Shown: positions 15,332 through 24,241, counted from the first letter of the stretch. The stretch is DNA of 52,784 nucleotides from an uncultured Eubacteriales bacterium (GCA_902777335.1 CACYTF010000028.1:1-52784); one strand, 5' to 3'. Notes: generated from the sequence alone by a model not told the origin. Translations and numbers: made by a program.

Positions 15332-18111
15332 CAGTCCCTCGGCTTGCGCTTCAAGAGCAGCCTGATCCCCTGCTTCGCGCCGTTGGGCAGTATGTACTTC
15401 AGCTTGTCCTCGCTGCGGCGCATGGTGGAGCATTCGGGCCGCTCCCGGAAGATGTGGATGGCGTCGAATTCGCACTTGGTGGTGCAGACGCCGCAGCCGA
15501 TGCACTTGTTCTCATCCACCACCGACGCGCCGCACTCCATGCAGCGGGCGGTCTCCGCCTTCACCTGTTCCTCGGTGAACACCTGCAGCGGATCGCGGAA
15601 GGAGTGCTTTTGATCGACGGCCTCGTCCACGCCCGGCGCCTGCCGCTTCGCGTGGTCGTAGTTTTCCACGCGGATGTCGTCCTTGTTCAGCTCGATGTAG
15701 TCGTTCCGGTTGCGCCCGATGGTCAGCGAGGAATGCGGCTGCACGAAGCGGTGGATGGAGATGGCCGCTTCCTTGCCCGCCGCGATGGCGTCGATGGCAA
15801 ACCTGGGCCCGGTCACCACGTCGCCGCCGGCGAAGATGTCCGGCGCGTCGCTCTGACAGGTCAGGCCGTCGACCAGAGCACCGTTGCCGCGGCCCGTCTT
15901 CACGGCGGTGTCCTTGATCAGATCGCCCCACTCGATGCTCTGGCCCACGGCCACCAGCACGGCGGAGCAGTGCACCTTCATGGTATCGCTCTCGTCGTAC
16001 TTCGGGTTGAAGCGGTGGTCCTGGTCGTATACGGACAGGCAGCGCTTCAGCACGATGGCCCTGACCCTTCCATTCTCCTTGACGATCTCCTTCGGGCCCC
16101 AGCCGCAGCTGATCGACACGCCGTCGGCCCTGGCCTCGGCCACCTCCTCGTCGGAGGCCGGCATCTCCTCCCGGCTCTCCAGGCAGTACTGGCGCACCTT
16201 TGCCGCGCCGCAGCGCACCGCCGTGCGCGACACGTCGATGGCCACGTTGCCGCCGCCGATGACCACCACGTCGCCGGACAGGGGCCACTTCTCGTGGATG
16301 GCGGTCTCGCGCAGGAAGTCGACCGCCGTCACCACGCCCTCGGCGTCCTCGCCGGGCACGCCGGTGAGCCTGCCGCCCTGGCAGCCGATGGCGATGTAGA
16401 ACGCCTTGTAGCCCTGCTCCCGCAGCCCGGCGATGGTGACGTCCCTGCCCACCTCCACGCCGCAGCGGATGTCCACGCCCATCTCGCGGATGATGTCGAT
16501 CTCCGCCTGCACGACCTTCTTCTCCAGCTTGAAGGCCGGTATGCCGTAGGTCAACATGCCGCCGGGCAGCGGGTTCTTCTCAAACACGGTGGGGTGGTAG
16601 CCCTTTTCCGCCAGGTAGAACGCGCAGGACAGGCCCGCCGGGCCCGCGCCGATGATGGCCACCTTTTCGTCGAATTCCCCCTGCACCCTGGGAACCACCT
16701 TCTCGGGGATGTAGCGGGTCTCGGCGTTCAGATCCTGCATGGCGATGAACTTCTTGACCTCGTCGATGGCCACGGCCTGATCGATGGTCCCGCGGGTGCA
16801 GGCCGCTTCACACCGGCGGTTGCAGATGTGGCCGCAGATGGCGGGCAGCGGGTTGTTCTTCTTGATCAGCGCCAGCGCGTCGCGATAGCGGCCCTGCGAG
16901 GCCAGCTTCAGATAGCCCTCCACGGCGATGTGGGCCGGACAGGCGGTCTTGCAGGGCGCGGTGCCGGTGTCGTAGCAGTTCTTCCGGTTGTTGTCGCGGT
17001 AGTCCCAATCCCAGTCCTTCTTGCCCCAGAAGTGGTCGCCGGGCAGGGCGTGCTTGGGGTAGGTCTGTTGGCTGCCGTCGGCCTTGCACAGCTTCTGGCC
17101 CAGCCGCACCGCGCCCGCGGGGCAGTATTCCACGCAGCGCCCGCAGGCCACGCAGTTCTTCGGATCGACGTGGGCCACGTAGGCGGAGCGGCTCATATTG
17201 GGCGTGTTGAACAGCTGGGAGGTGCGCAGGGCGTAGCACACGTTCACATTGCAGTTGCAGATGGCGAATATCTTGTCCTCGCCGTCGATGTTGGTGATCT
17301 GGTGCACAAAGCCGTTCTTCTCGCCCTTCTCGAAGATCGCCAGGGCCTCCTCGCGGGTGATGTAGCGGCCGCCCTTGTTGGTTTCGACCACGTAGTCGGC
17401 CATGTCGCCCACGGCGATGCACCAGCCCTCCTCGTCGTCGGCGCAGCCCTCGTCATAGGTCTTGCGGCTGCGGCGGCAGGAGCAGGGCGAGGCGGCGTAT
17501 TTGCCGTCGTACTTGTCCAGCCAGTGGGAGATGTGCTCGATGGAGATGGACTGATCCTCCATGCGGATGGCCTTCTCCACGGGAATGACGTGCATGCCGA
17601 TGCCCGCGCCGCCCGGCGGCACCATCTTGGTGACCTTCTCCAGCGGCAGGCGCGTCATGTAGTTGAAGAACATGCCCAGCTCCGGATGCGCGCGCATCAG
17701 GTCCGGATTCATGTTGGAAAACTCGCCGCTGCCGGGGACGAACATGGGCACCAGGTACTGCTTCTCGTGCTGCGGGTTTTCCCAGTTGTATTCCAGCACG
17801 CCGGCCCACGCCATGCGCTCCAGCTTCGGTTCCAGCTCCGCCTCGGGCATGCCGGTGATCTGCGCCATCTGCCCCAGCGTCTTAGGCTTGCGGATGCCGC
17901 CGAACTTGAGCGCGATCCCGGCCTCCTCGTCGGTGATCATCAGCGCCAGCGCCCAGTATTCCGGGTCGGTGCGCTGTATCTTCTTCAAGCCCAGCTTCTG
18001 CGGGATGCGGTCGGTGATCATCTTGCCCAGGCGCGCAATGGGCTCGCGGAACGGGCCCTCCATGACCTCCGGCGGGTAAAAACCCTCGGTGCGTTCGGTG
18101 ATCTTATCCAT
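15331..18111 (-). CDS. Multidomain iron-sulfur flavoprotein, GltD-like FAD/NAD(P) oxidoreductase
   Basis: 926 residues. Residues 1-200 contain a winged-helix-like part (KTLGQMAQITGMPEAELEPK). Cysteine motifs CSC (209-211) and CVACGRCVEYCP (320-331) follow, the second of 4Fe-4S ferredoxin type. The GltD-type cysteine cluster lies at 379-391 and 426-438. An FAD Rossmann motif IGAGPAGLS starts at 483, an NAD(P) motif VIGGGNVAIDVS near 617-628, and the FAD-closing motif IFAGGDVV near 759. A second ferredoxin segment closes the chain (CMECG, then CIGCGVCTTKC at 870-880). The layout predicts electron transfer from NAD(P)H through FAD to several clusters. It lies between hypB and hypA. The physiological acceptor is unknown. 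Confidence 0.88.
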   Translation of the reverse strand: MDKITERTEGFYPPEVMEGPFREPIARLGKMITDRIPQKLGLKKIQRTDPEYWALALMITDEEAGIALKFGGIRKPKTLGQMAQITGMPEAELEPKLERMAWAGVLEYNWENPQHEKQYLVPMFVPGSGEFSNMNPDLMRAHPELGMFFNYMTRLPLEKVTKMVPPGGAGIGMHVIPVEKAIRMEDQSISIEHISHWLDKYDGKYAASPCSCRRSRKTYDEGCADDEEGWCIAVGDMADYVVETNKGGRYITREEALAIFEKGEKNGFVHQITNIDGEDKIFAICNCNVNVCYALRTSQLFNTPNMSRSAYVAHVDPKNCVACGRCVEYCPAGAVRLGQKLCKADGSQQTYPKHALPGDHFWGKKDWDWDYRDNNRKNCYDTGTAPCKTACPAHIAVEGYLKLASQGRYRDALALIKKNNPLPAICGHICNRRCEAACTRGTIDQAVAIDEVKKFIAMQDLNAETRYIPEKVVPRVQGEFDEKVAIIGAGPAGLSCAFYLAEKGYHPTVFEKNPLPGGMLTYGIPAFKLEKKVVQAEIDIIREMGVDIRCGVEVGRDVTIAGLREQGYKAFYIAIGCQGGRLTGVPGEDAEGVVTAVDFLRETAIHEKWPLSGDVVVIGGGNVAIDVSRTAVRCGAAKVRQYCLESREEMPASDEEVAEARADGVSISCGWGPKEIVKENGRVRAIVLKRCLSVYDQDHRFNPKYDESDTMKVHCSAVLVAVGQSIEWGDLIKDTAVKTGRGNGALVDGLTCQSDAPDIFAGGDVVTGPRFAIDAIAAGKEAAISIHRFVQPHSSLTIGRNRNDYIELNKDDIRVENYDHAKRQAPGVDEAVDQKHSFRDPLQVFTEEQVKAETARCMECGASVVDENKCIGCGVCTTKCEFDAIHIFRERPECSTMRRSEDKLKYILPNGAKQGIRLLLKRKPRD

Positions 18112-18149
18112 CGCCCTTCCCCCTCTGTCTTTCCGTGTCGTCTGTCGTG

Positions 18150-18854
18150 CTACGCGTCAAAGTGAACCGGCGCGTCCAGCTTCCCGCCCCTGAATTGCGA
18201 AAGGGCCTCCCTGAGCCAGTCGGTCCACGCCTCAAACCCTTCCCCCGTCTTGGCGGAGATGAAGAACACCCGGCACGTCGGGTTGCGGTCCAGTATGCGC
18301 GCTTTCACGCGCTCACAGTCAAAATCGTCGAACACGGCCAGCGTATCGCACTTGTTGATCAGCGCCACCTGGCAGTTCTTGAACATCAGCGGGTACTTCA
18401 AGGGCTTGTCGTCGCCCTCCGGCACGCTCAGCAGCATCACGTTGCGCATCGCGCCGGTGTCGAATTCAGCCGGACACACCAGGTTGCCCACGTTCTCCAG
18501 CACCACCAGATCGAACGCCTCGCTGCCCAGCGCCGCCAGCCCCTGCCGCGTCATATCCGCGTCGAGATGGCACATGCCGCCCGTGTGGATCTGGACCGCC
18601 TTCGCGCCCGCCGCCTCGATGGCCCGCGCGTCCACCTCGCCGTCGATATCCGCCTCCATCACGCCCAGCTTCATCTCGTCCCTGATGAGGGCGATGGTGC
18701 GCCTGAGCAGCGTGGTCTTGCCCGCGCCCGGGGAGGACATCAGGTTGATCAGCAGCGTGTTCTCGCGCCTGAGCTGGTCCCGCAGCCGGTCCGCGTCCCG
18801 GTTGTTGTCCTCAAAGATGCTGCGCTTCACCTCGATGACACGCAAATCTCCCAT
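18150..18854 (-). CDS. hypB: Hydrogenase nickel incorporation GTPase HypB
   Basis: 234 residues. A SIMIBI-class GTPase with Walker A SSPGAGKTT (40-48), the switch region DIDGEVDA, the metal-site motif TGGMCHLDADM, a further cysteine in LVCPAEFDTGAM, and the G4 motif INKCD. The N-terminal CxxCGC and His-rich nickel-storage segments of some HypB proteins are absent. It energises nickel insertion together with HypA. First gene of the hypB-flavoprotein-hypA cluster; GAGGTGGG precedes the ATG at 18854. No hydrogenase structural gene or hypC-F is in the window. Confidence 0.93.
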   Translation of the reverse strand: MGDLRVIEVKRSIFEDNNRDADRLRDQLRRENTLLINLMSSPGAGKTTLLRRTIALIRDEMKLGVMEADIDGEVDARAIEAAGAKAVQIHTGGMCHLDADMTRQGLAALGSEAFDLVVLENVGNLVCPAEFDTGAMRNVMLLSVPEGDDKPLKYPLMFKNCQVALINKCDTLAVFDDFDCERVKARILDRNPTCRVFFISAKTGEGFEAWTDWLREALSQFRGGKLDAPVHFDA

Positions 18855-18918
18855 ATTCCCACCTCGCAGCGCCCCTGGGGCTGATTGGCTGAGGCAGCGT
18901 CAGCGCCTGGGGATTGTT

Positions 18919-19190
18919 TCATGATCTGTGCGCCGGGGTAAACAGCGGCCTTCTGTAGGGCGTCAGGCCCGGTACAAAGCTGCTGTGGCAGTAGAGGCGG
19001 ACTTCCTCCAGCGTTCCCCGGCTGCCCAGATCCGCGACGACAAACATCGGCACCTGGTCGATCATGCCATCCACCTGGAAATTGAGCACGACCTCGGTCA
19101 CGGACCGCCCGCCGCTTCGGGTTTGGAACATGGGCAGAACCGTCAGGCCGGCGGCGTCAAACCGCTTGACAAAGCCCTCCGCGAAGGACC
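18919..19190 (-). pseudogene. NTF2/SnoaL-like gene remnant
   Basis: A frame of about 90 codons without a credible start encodes FAEGFVKRFDAAG, then MFQTRSGG, EVVLNFQVDG and VPMFVVADLGS, and ends at a stop near 18919. The conserved pattern (FVLNF-type strand, then VPMFVV and VPGLTPYRRP) resembles the N-terminal half of a nuclear transport factor 2-like family protein. In frame, a stop codon lies just before residue 1 and the only ATG (19131) is internal. I read it as a gene fragment truncated at both ends. Similarity is from memory of the family pattern. Confidence 0.4.
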
Positions 19191-19355
19191 GTATCCGTTC
19201 CTTCCCTCATTTTCCTGATTGTCATGACACTTCTCTCCATTCATGCAGGCGCACCGTCATCTGAGATTCTGGAGCCGTCCAAGGTGGAAGCCTCTGCCGC
19301 CCTTTTCTTCAGAACCACAATACCATTATAACGGATTGGCATCGCATTGTCTACA

Positions 19356-19503
19356 TGAAAAGCGATCGCAGCGCAGCCCATGGCATGAACAACCGAACGC
19401 GCTGTGCGTGCGGCTGGTGTTCTGCCTGTACGCGGAGGACGCGGGCATTTTCGGCCAGCATCTGATGTTTCATGATTATACAGGCCCGCCCCTGTCAGGA
19501 TAT
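19356..19503 (+). repeat. Duplicated fragments of the restriction-modification region
   Basis: 19395-19503 matches 21855-21964, inside the MmeI-like gene, with only about five substitutions and a 3-base gap. 19356-19377 matches 21107-21128, upstream of that gene, with one mismatch (TGAAAA.CGATCGCAGCGCAGC). The intervening restriction-gene sequence is missing here. The fragment encodes the conserved segment ALCVRLVFCLYAEDAGIFGQ but no intact frame. The toxin-antitoxin pair lies between this remnant and the full gene. No other feature is seen in 19191-19508. Confidence 0.9.
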
Positions 19504-19508
19504 CAGTT

Positions 19509-20534
19509 TTATTCGAGGCTCAATGTCATTGCATATTTGAACTGTATGATGTCCTTTGGAGCGGTCTCTGTGTAAGCATCCTCTTTGTGCATCATATTGA
19601 CAATATCATCCTTTGGTTTGCGTCCAAAGCGTTTGATGACTGCGTCAAGGATATCGGTATCGTCCTTAGTCAGATGAGGATATGTCTTGCGACCGGTTGG
19701 AAGGAATCTGTACCCTGTTCCATCGCCCATATCGACCTCTTCAAAGTGTATCGCGCTGAGATCAATAATGGATTCATAAGCTACCGGTGCAGCGCCCATT
19801 GGCAGAGCACGGTATACCAGGCCAGATATTGCCTGTCCTCTGCGCTTGTAGGAAAGCGCATCCGCATACCACAGCATCTTCAGCAGCTTGACCAGGTAAA
19901 GACTCGTAACGTATGATGAATCGGCGTAGTAATGAATCATATCTACAACCTTATCCAGAGAAAGCGCTGTGTTCCCGGAAAACTCCGGATTTCTCAGGAA
20001 ACGCACATATCTGGACATGATCGCGCTCTTCAGATAACGATCGTGATCGGCCTCAAACAGGGCTGTTCCCGCTTCCAGATACTTGGCGTAGGAAGCGGGA
20101 GAAAGCGCGCTCTCCGATGCGCGGAGCAGCGACAGAAACCATTCGGGATCTGAAGAGAGTTTGCGAAGGATCGTGTCATGTGCGATGTCCTGCACCTGAT
20201 GGCTCTCGTATCTGGTGATGGTTTTTGCACCCCAACCCAGCAACAGGCACAGATCGCTCTGGCTGATACCATATCTTGTACGGATGTCCGCAATCTGGCC
20301 GGATGTCAAAAGTCCCATGGTCAAGCGATAAGCATTTTTCATGGCGATATCATTGGCTGAGATCTGATTCTCCTCGGCGTAGGTCTCGTCCGCCTGATCG
20401 CAATAGAAATACTCCGCATCGTAGTCAATCTCGATACCCTTGAAGATATTATGCTCCCGAACAACGATGGTCTTCACCTCGTGTTCTTCCATGCAGCAGG
20501 GGCAGAGCCTCTTTTCCGTCCGAACGATCTTCAT
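19509..20534 (-). CDS. Antitoxin with zinc finger, HTH and Panacea domain (PanA-like)
   Basis: 341 residues. Residues 1-45 are an MqsA/YgiT-type zinc-binding region: CPCC near residue 12 and a single YCDQ where MqsA has a second CxxC. Residues 75-130 are an HTH (SGQIADIRTRYGISQSDLCLLLGWG.KTITRYE). From about residue 190, LDKVVDMIHYYADSSYVTSLYLVKLLKMLWYAD and SGLVYRALPMGAAP match the Panacea domain (formerly DUF4065), a domain that neutralises many unrelated toxins. The gene overlaps its upstream partner by four bases (ATGA), the toxin-then-antitoxin order of mqsRA. Likely antitoxin and autorepressor, with a visible palindrome at the promoter. Confidence 0.82.
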   Translation of the reverse strand: MKIVRTEKRLCPCCMEEHEVKTIVVREHNIFKGIEIDYDAEYFYCDQADETYAEENQISANDIAMKNAYRLTMGLLTSGQIADIRTRYGISQSDLCLLLGWGAKTITRYESHQVQDIAHDTILRKLSSDPEWFLSLLRASESALSPASYAKYLEAGTALFEADHDRYLKSAIMSRYVRFLRNPEFSGNTALSLDKVVDMIHYYADSSYVTSLYLVKLLKMLWYADALSYKRRGQAISGLVYRALPMGAAPVAYESIIDLSAIHFEEVDMGDGTGYRFLPTGRKTYPHLTKDDTDILDAVIKRFGRKPKDDIVNMMHKEDAYTETAPKDIIQFKYAMTLSLE

Positions 20535-20995
20535 ATAGAGTCACCTCCTCGCCGTTTTCTATGGGGGAACATTTCTGGCGCAAATGGAATCTCGGCATAG
20601 TGAAAAGACATCACAAATGTTGTGTGATTGCCATACTGCGACAACAGTTCCACTCTGATCTTTATGTACACGTCGCCTTTACCATCATAGACCTTGCCGA
20701 ATTCGCGCATTTCACTTCGATTGGGGAAATGAAGGTCTTTGACGGTCTGCATGTATTCTTCGATAGTCAGCTTTTGAAGTTCGCGCTTCAGTGCCGTCAC
20801 AGGATCTTCATCCGGAAACAGATCGGCCACGGTATATTTGTTTGTGTAGCGCACGTCCCGATTCTGATCGACGCGACGTTCCATCTGGAATGTAACTGTT
20901 GCGCCGTGCTCCAGCGCGTACTTCAGATCCTGAAGATAAGCCTGTACTTCCAGCGCGCTTTCAATTCTTGCTTTGGTTTGCTCCAATGTAGACAT
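20531..20995 (-). CDS. Candidate MqsR-like toxin
   Basis: 154 residues. The C-terminal part, GKVYDGKGDVYIKIRVE and FVMSFHYAE, resembles the end of MqsR (VYLKI then VSFK), a RelE-fold mRNA interferase. The N-terminal third is predicted helical (TKARIESALEVQAYLQDLKYALEHG) and is not MqsR-like. The family call is therefore tentative, and the toxin role rests mostly on the coupled Panacea antitoxin. The ATG at 20995 abuts its GGAGG site; a TTG at 20986, nine bases from that site, is an alternative start. A perfect promoter and operator palindrome stand upstream. Confidence 0.6.
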   Translation of the reverse strand: MSTLEQTKARIESALEVQAYLQDLKYALEHGATVTFQMERRVDQNRDVRYTNKYTVADLFPDEDPVTALKRELQKLTIEEYMQTVKDLHFPNRSEMREFGKVYDGKGDVYIKIRVELLSQYGNHTTFVMSFHYAEIPFAPEMFPHRKRRGGDSI

Positions 20996-21010
20996 CCTCC
21001 ACAGACAATG

Positions 21011-21024
21011 GTATCAACTGATAC
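21011..21024 (-). promoter_or_regulatory. Operator palindrome of the toxin-antitoxin pair
   Basis: A perfect 14-bp palindrome GTATCA-AC-TGATAC lies directly downstream of the -10 box and 16 bases before the toxin start. This is where an antitoxin HTH would bind to repress its own operon. Confidence 0.6.
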
Positions 21025-21025
21025 T

Positions 21026-21054
21026 ATTATACAGCTTCGAGATACATTTGTCAA
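21026..21054 (-). promoter_or_regulatory. Consensus promoter of the toxin-antitoxin pair
   Basis: On the minus strand TTGACA (21049-21054) and TATAAT (21026-21031) are both perfect, with a 17-base spacer. It is the strongest promoter sequence seen in the window. Confidence 0.8.
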
Positions 21055-21169
21055 GCACAAAGAAAAGAGGGCTGGCGCCACTTTAACTGTCAAAGACCCG
21101 CGCACCTGAAAAACGATCGCAGCGCAGCGTGGGTATGTGAACCGGGGCTGAACGAAGCCAAATTCACGG

Positions 21170-21198
21170 TTGATAGAGCCTTGGATTTTTGGTATAAT
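21170..21198 (+). promoter_or_regulatory. Promoter of the restriction-modification gene
   Basis: TTGATA (21170-21175) and TATAAT (21193-21198) are separated by 17 bases, 37 bases before the chosen start codon at 21235. Confidence 0.65.
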
Positions 21199-21234
21199 TA
21201 TATTGGATTTTTATGGAAGCGAGGCACATGCGCC

Positions 21235-24051
21235 ATGAATACACGCCCGATGTCAGATGTGGAGAAGCGGAGCGCGGCAAAAGCCTTTGTCAAAGCCTGG
21301 ACTGGTCGCGGCGACGAAAAGCAGGATGCGCAAAACTTCTGGCGCGATCTGCTTCATGATGTATATGGGGTCGAGAATCCCAGTTCCGACGTCTCTTTCG
21401 AATTCCGCGTGAAAAATGATCAGACCGGTTCCACGATATTCATTGACGCGTACATCCATGAAACCGCCGTGCTGATCGAGCAGAAGGGCATGGACGTCGA
21501 CCTGTCCAAATCCTACCGCCAATCGGACGGCTCTATGCTCACGCCCTTCCAGCAGGCGCGCCGTTATGCCGGTCTTTTGCCGCACAACATGAATCCGCGC
21601 TGGATCGTGGTCTGCAACTTCCAGGAATTCCGCATCCATGACATGAACAACCCGAACGCGGAGCCGTATATCGTGCTGCTCAGGGATTTGGAGAGGGAAT
21701 ACACCCGTCTGAACTTCCTGGTCAACACCGGGTCAGAGAACCTCCGGCGTGAGATGGAGATTTCCATCAAGGCCGGCGAGCTGGTTGGGAAGCTGTACGA
21801 CGCGCTGCTCAGGCGATACAAAGACCCGACCAGCGAACGCACGCTCAAGAGCCTGAACGCGCTGTGCGTGCGGCTGGTGTTCTGCCTGTACGCGGAGGAC
21901 GCGGGCATATTCGGCCAGCACCTGATGTTCCATGATTATGTGCAGGCCCGCCCCTGTCAGGATACCCGAAAGCGCCTGACAGCGCTGTTCCGCGTGCTGG
22001 ATCAGAAGCCGGAGGAGCGCGATCCCTATCTGGCCGACGACGACCCGCTGCTGGCGGCGTTCCCCTATGTCAACGGCGGGCTGTTCAGAGACGAGAACAT
22101 CGAGATCCCGCCCATCACCGAGGACATCTATCACCTGCTGCTGCGCGACGCCAGCGAGGACTTTGACTGGTCGCAGATCAGCCCCACCATATTCGGCGCG
22201 GTGTTTGAGAGCACGCTGAACCCGGAGACCCGCCGCAGCGGAGGCATGCACTACACCTCCATTGAAAACATCCACAAGGTCATCGACCCGCTGTTCCTGG
22301 ACGATCTGAAGGCGGAGCTGGACGCCATACTGGCCGAGCCCATCCAGAAGACGCGCCGCCGCAGACTGGAAGCGTATCAGGACAAGCTGGCTTCTCTGGT
22401 ATTCCTGGACCCCGCGGCCGGCAGCGGCAATTTTCTCACGGAATCCTACCTGAGCCTTCGGCGACTGGAGAACCGCGTTATATCGGAGATGACCGGCGGC
22501 CAGATCATGATGGGCGCGGCCATCAATCAGATCAAGGTCAGCATCGCCCAGTTCCACGGCATCGAAATCAACGACTTCGCGGTGACGGTCGCCCGCACGG
22601 CCCTGTGGATCGCGGAATCGCAGATGATGAAGGAGACCGAGGACATCATCCACATGCCTCTGGATTTCCTGCCGCTGAAAACCGCCGCGAACATCGTGGA
22701 AGGCAACGCGCTGCGGCTGGACTGGAATGAGGTCGTGGACAAGAGTCGGCTGAATTATATCATGGGAAATCCGCCGTTTGTGGGAGCGCGAATGATGAAC
22801 GCCGCACAGAAGGACGACGTATTGTCCATCTTCGGTGTGAAATGGCAGAACGTCGGCAACCTTGATTATGTAACCTGCTGGTACAAGAAAGCATCTGATC
22901 TCATGCAAAGCACGACTATACGCGCCGCGCTGGTATCCACGAATTCCGTCACACAGGGCGAAGCTGTCGCGAACTTATGGAAACCGTTGATGGAAAGCGG
23001 TGTACACATCGACTTTGCCCACCGCACCTTCCGCTGGGACAGCGAAGCATCCATCAAGGCACATGTCCATTGCGTGATCATCGGATTCAGTACAGCCCTG
23101 AGTGAAAAACAAAGAATCATATATGATAATGATACTGAAATAGCAGTAAATAGAATCAACGCATATCTCTTTGATGGGCCAGATGTTTTTGTTGAAAACA
23201 GAAAAAAGCCGCTTTGTAATGTGCAAGAAATGGTATTTGGGAATACTCCAATTGATGATGGTAACTTGATTATTGAAGCGGATGATTTAAATACATTCAT
23301 TCAGAAGGAACCTTCCGCAAAGGCTTTTATTCGTAGGCTTGTTGGTTCAAAAGAGTTTATCAACAAACTGGATAGATACTGTTTGTGGCTTGTTGGTGTT
23401 TCCCCCACAGATATTAGGAGAATGCCCGAAGTCATGCGGCGAGTGGAAGCAGTCAAGGCATTCAGGAGTGAAAGCAGACGTACAGCAACTCAAAAGCTTG
23501 CAGCTGTTCCGTATCTATTTGGGGAAATAAGGCAACCGGAATCAGGAACTTATCTTATTATACCGTTAACCTCAAGCCAAAACCGAAAGTACATCCCTAT
23601 TGGTTTTGAATCCTGCGATGTCATTGCGACAAACCTTGTTCAAATGTTGCCCAATGCAACTCTATATGATTTCGGCATTATTACAAGTAATGTGAGCAAT
23701 GCTTGGATGCGAACTGTATGTGGACGGTTAAAAAGTGATTATCGATACACCATCACAAATGTCTACAACAACTTCCCCTGGCCCACCCCCACCGACGCAC
23801 AGCGGGCGAAGATCGTTGAGACCGCCCTGGCTATACTCGACGCCCGCGCCCTTTACCCGGACGCATCCCTCGCCGACCTCTATGACGAGCGCACCATGCC
23901 CCCGGAGCTGCGCAAGGCCCACCAAGAGAACGACAAGGCCGTCATGGCGGCCTATGGCATCAAGAAAGGCGACCCGGCTTATCAGTCCGAATCCGCCTGT
24001 GTCGCCATGCTGATGAAGCTGTATCAGGAGCTGACGGAGAATGCGCACTGA
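21235..24051 (+). CDS. Type IIL restriction-modification enzyme, MmeI-like (fused nuclease-methyltransferase)
   Basis: 938 residues, about the length of MmeI. The N-terminal nuclease motif is D-x9-ExK (DAYIHETAVLIEQK, around residues 70-84). A helical connector follows (LCVRLVFCLYAEDAGIF). The methyltransferase has SAM motif FLDPAAGSGNFL near 391-402 and catalytic NPPFVG near 512, as in N6-adenine enzymes. Residues about 550-845 are the target-recognition region, and a C-terminal helical tail follows. One polypeptide would cut and methylate the same sequence. The target-recognition DNA is distinctly AT-rich. Start ATG 21235 is chosen by homology-like spacing after the promoter; ATG at codon 6 is possible. 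Confidence 0.88.
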   Translation: MNTRPMSDVEKRSAAKAFVKAWTGRGDEKQDAQNFWRDLLHDVYGVENPSSDVSFEFRVKNDQTGSTIFIDAYIHETAVLIEQKGMDVDLSKSYRQSDGSMLTPFQQARRYAGLLPHNMNPRWIVVCNFQEFRIHDMNNPNAEPYIVLLRDLEREYTRLNFLVNTGSENLRREMEISIKAGELVGKLYDALLRRYKDPTSERTLKSLNALCVRLVFCLYAEDAGIFGQHLMFHDYVQARPCQDTRKRLTALFRVLDQKPEERDPYLADDDPLLAAFPYVNGGLFRDENIEIPPITEDIYHLLLRDASEDFDWSQISPTIFGAVFESTLNPETRRSGGMHYTSIENIHKVIDPLFLDDLKAELDAILAEPIQKTRRRRLEAYQDKLASLVFLDPAAGSGNFLTESYLSLRRLENRVISEMTGGQIMMGAAINQIKVSIAQFHGIEINDFAVTVARTALWIAESQMMKETEDIIHMPLDFLPLKTAANIVEGNALRLDWNEVVDKSRLNYIMGNPPFVGARMMNAAQKDDVLSIFGVKWQNVGNLDYVTCWYKKASDLMQSTTIRAALVSTNSVTQGEAVANLWKPLMESGVHIDFAHRTFRWDSEASIKAHVHCVIIGFSTALSEKQRIIYDNDTEIAVNRINAYLFDGPDVFVENRKKPLCNVQEMVFGNTPIDDGNLIIEADDLNTFIQKEPSAKAFIRRLVGSKEFINKLDRYCLWLVGVSPTDIRRMPEVMRRVEAVKAFRSESRRTATQKLAAVPYLFGEIRQPESGTYLIIPLTSSQNRKYIPIGFESCDVIATNLVQMLPNATLYDFGIITSNVSNAWMRTVCGRLKSDYRYTITNVYNNFPWPTPTDAQRAKIVETALAILDARALYPDASLADLYDERTMPPELRKAHQENDKAVMAAYGIKKGDPAYQSESACVAMLMKLYQELTENAH

Positions 24052-24109
24052 GGTCGGCGCGACCCGTGAACGCATCCGGCAGCAAACGCTGATCGCGGCA
24101 ATCAACAGC

Positions 24110-24241
24110 ATCCAGTTCTCCGAGACAGTATGTTCACCTTTCCGCCGATCCACAGACCGCCGTGAGGGTTGGGAGGCGGCACGGAAAGCCGGTTCTCTTC
24201 ACCGTCGACGCGGCTCGGATGGTCGGTAACGGTCTGTCAAG
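24110..24241 (+). pseudogene. RNA 2'-phosphotransferase (KptA/Tpt1)-like fragment
   Basis: In one frame the sequence reads [32 protein letters not shown], then soon hits a stop. This matches the conserved C-terminal core of KptA/Tpt1 (VHLS-D-xxTAxxVGxRHGxPV-DA), which removes 2'-phosphate from RNA using NAD. The N-terminal Arg-His domain and the closing segment are missing and there is no start codon in frame, so it is a remnant. The identification is from the motif pattern only. Confidence 0.5.

Noticed and set aside
15454..18165. 903-codon plus-strand frame opposite the flavoprotein gene
   Set aside because: Antisense shadow; the minus-strand protein has clear cofactor motifs, while this frame is His/Val/Ala-rich without motifs.
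24041..24229. 62-codon plus-strand frame overlapping the restriction gene end
   Set aside because: The KptA-like motif lies in a different frame, so this frame is probably not translated into anything meaningful.
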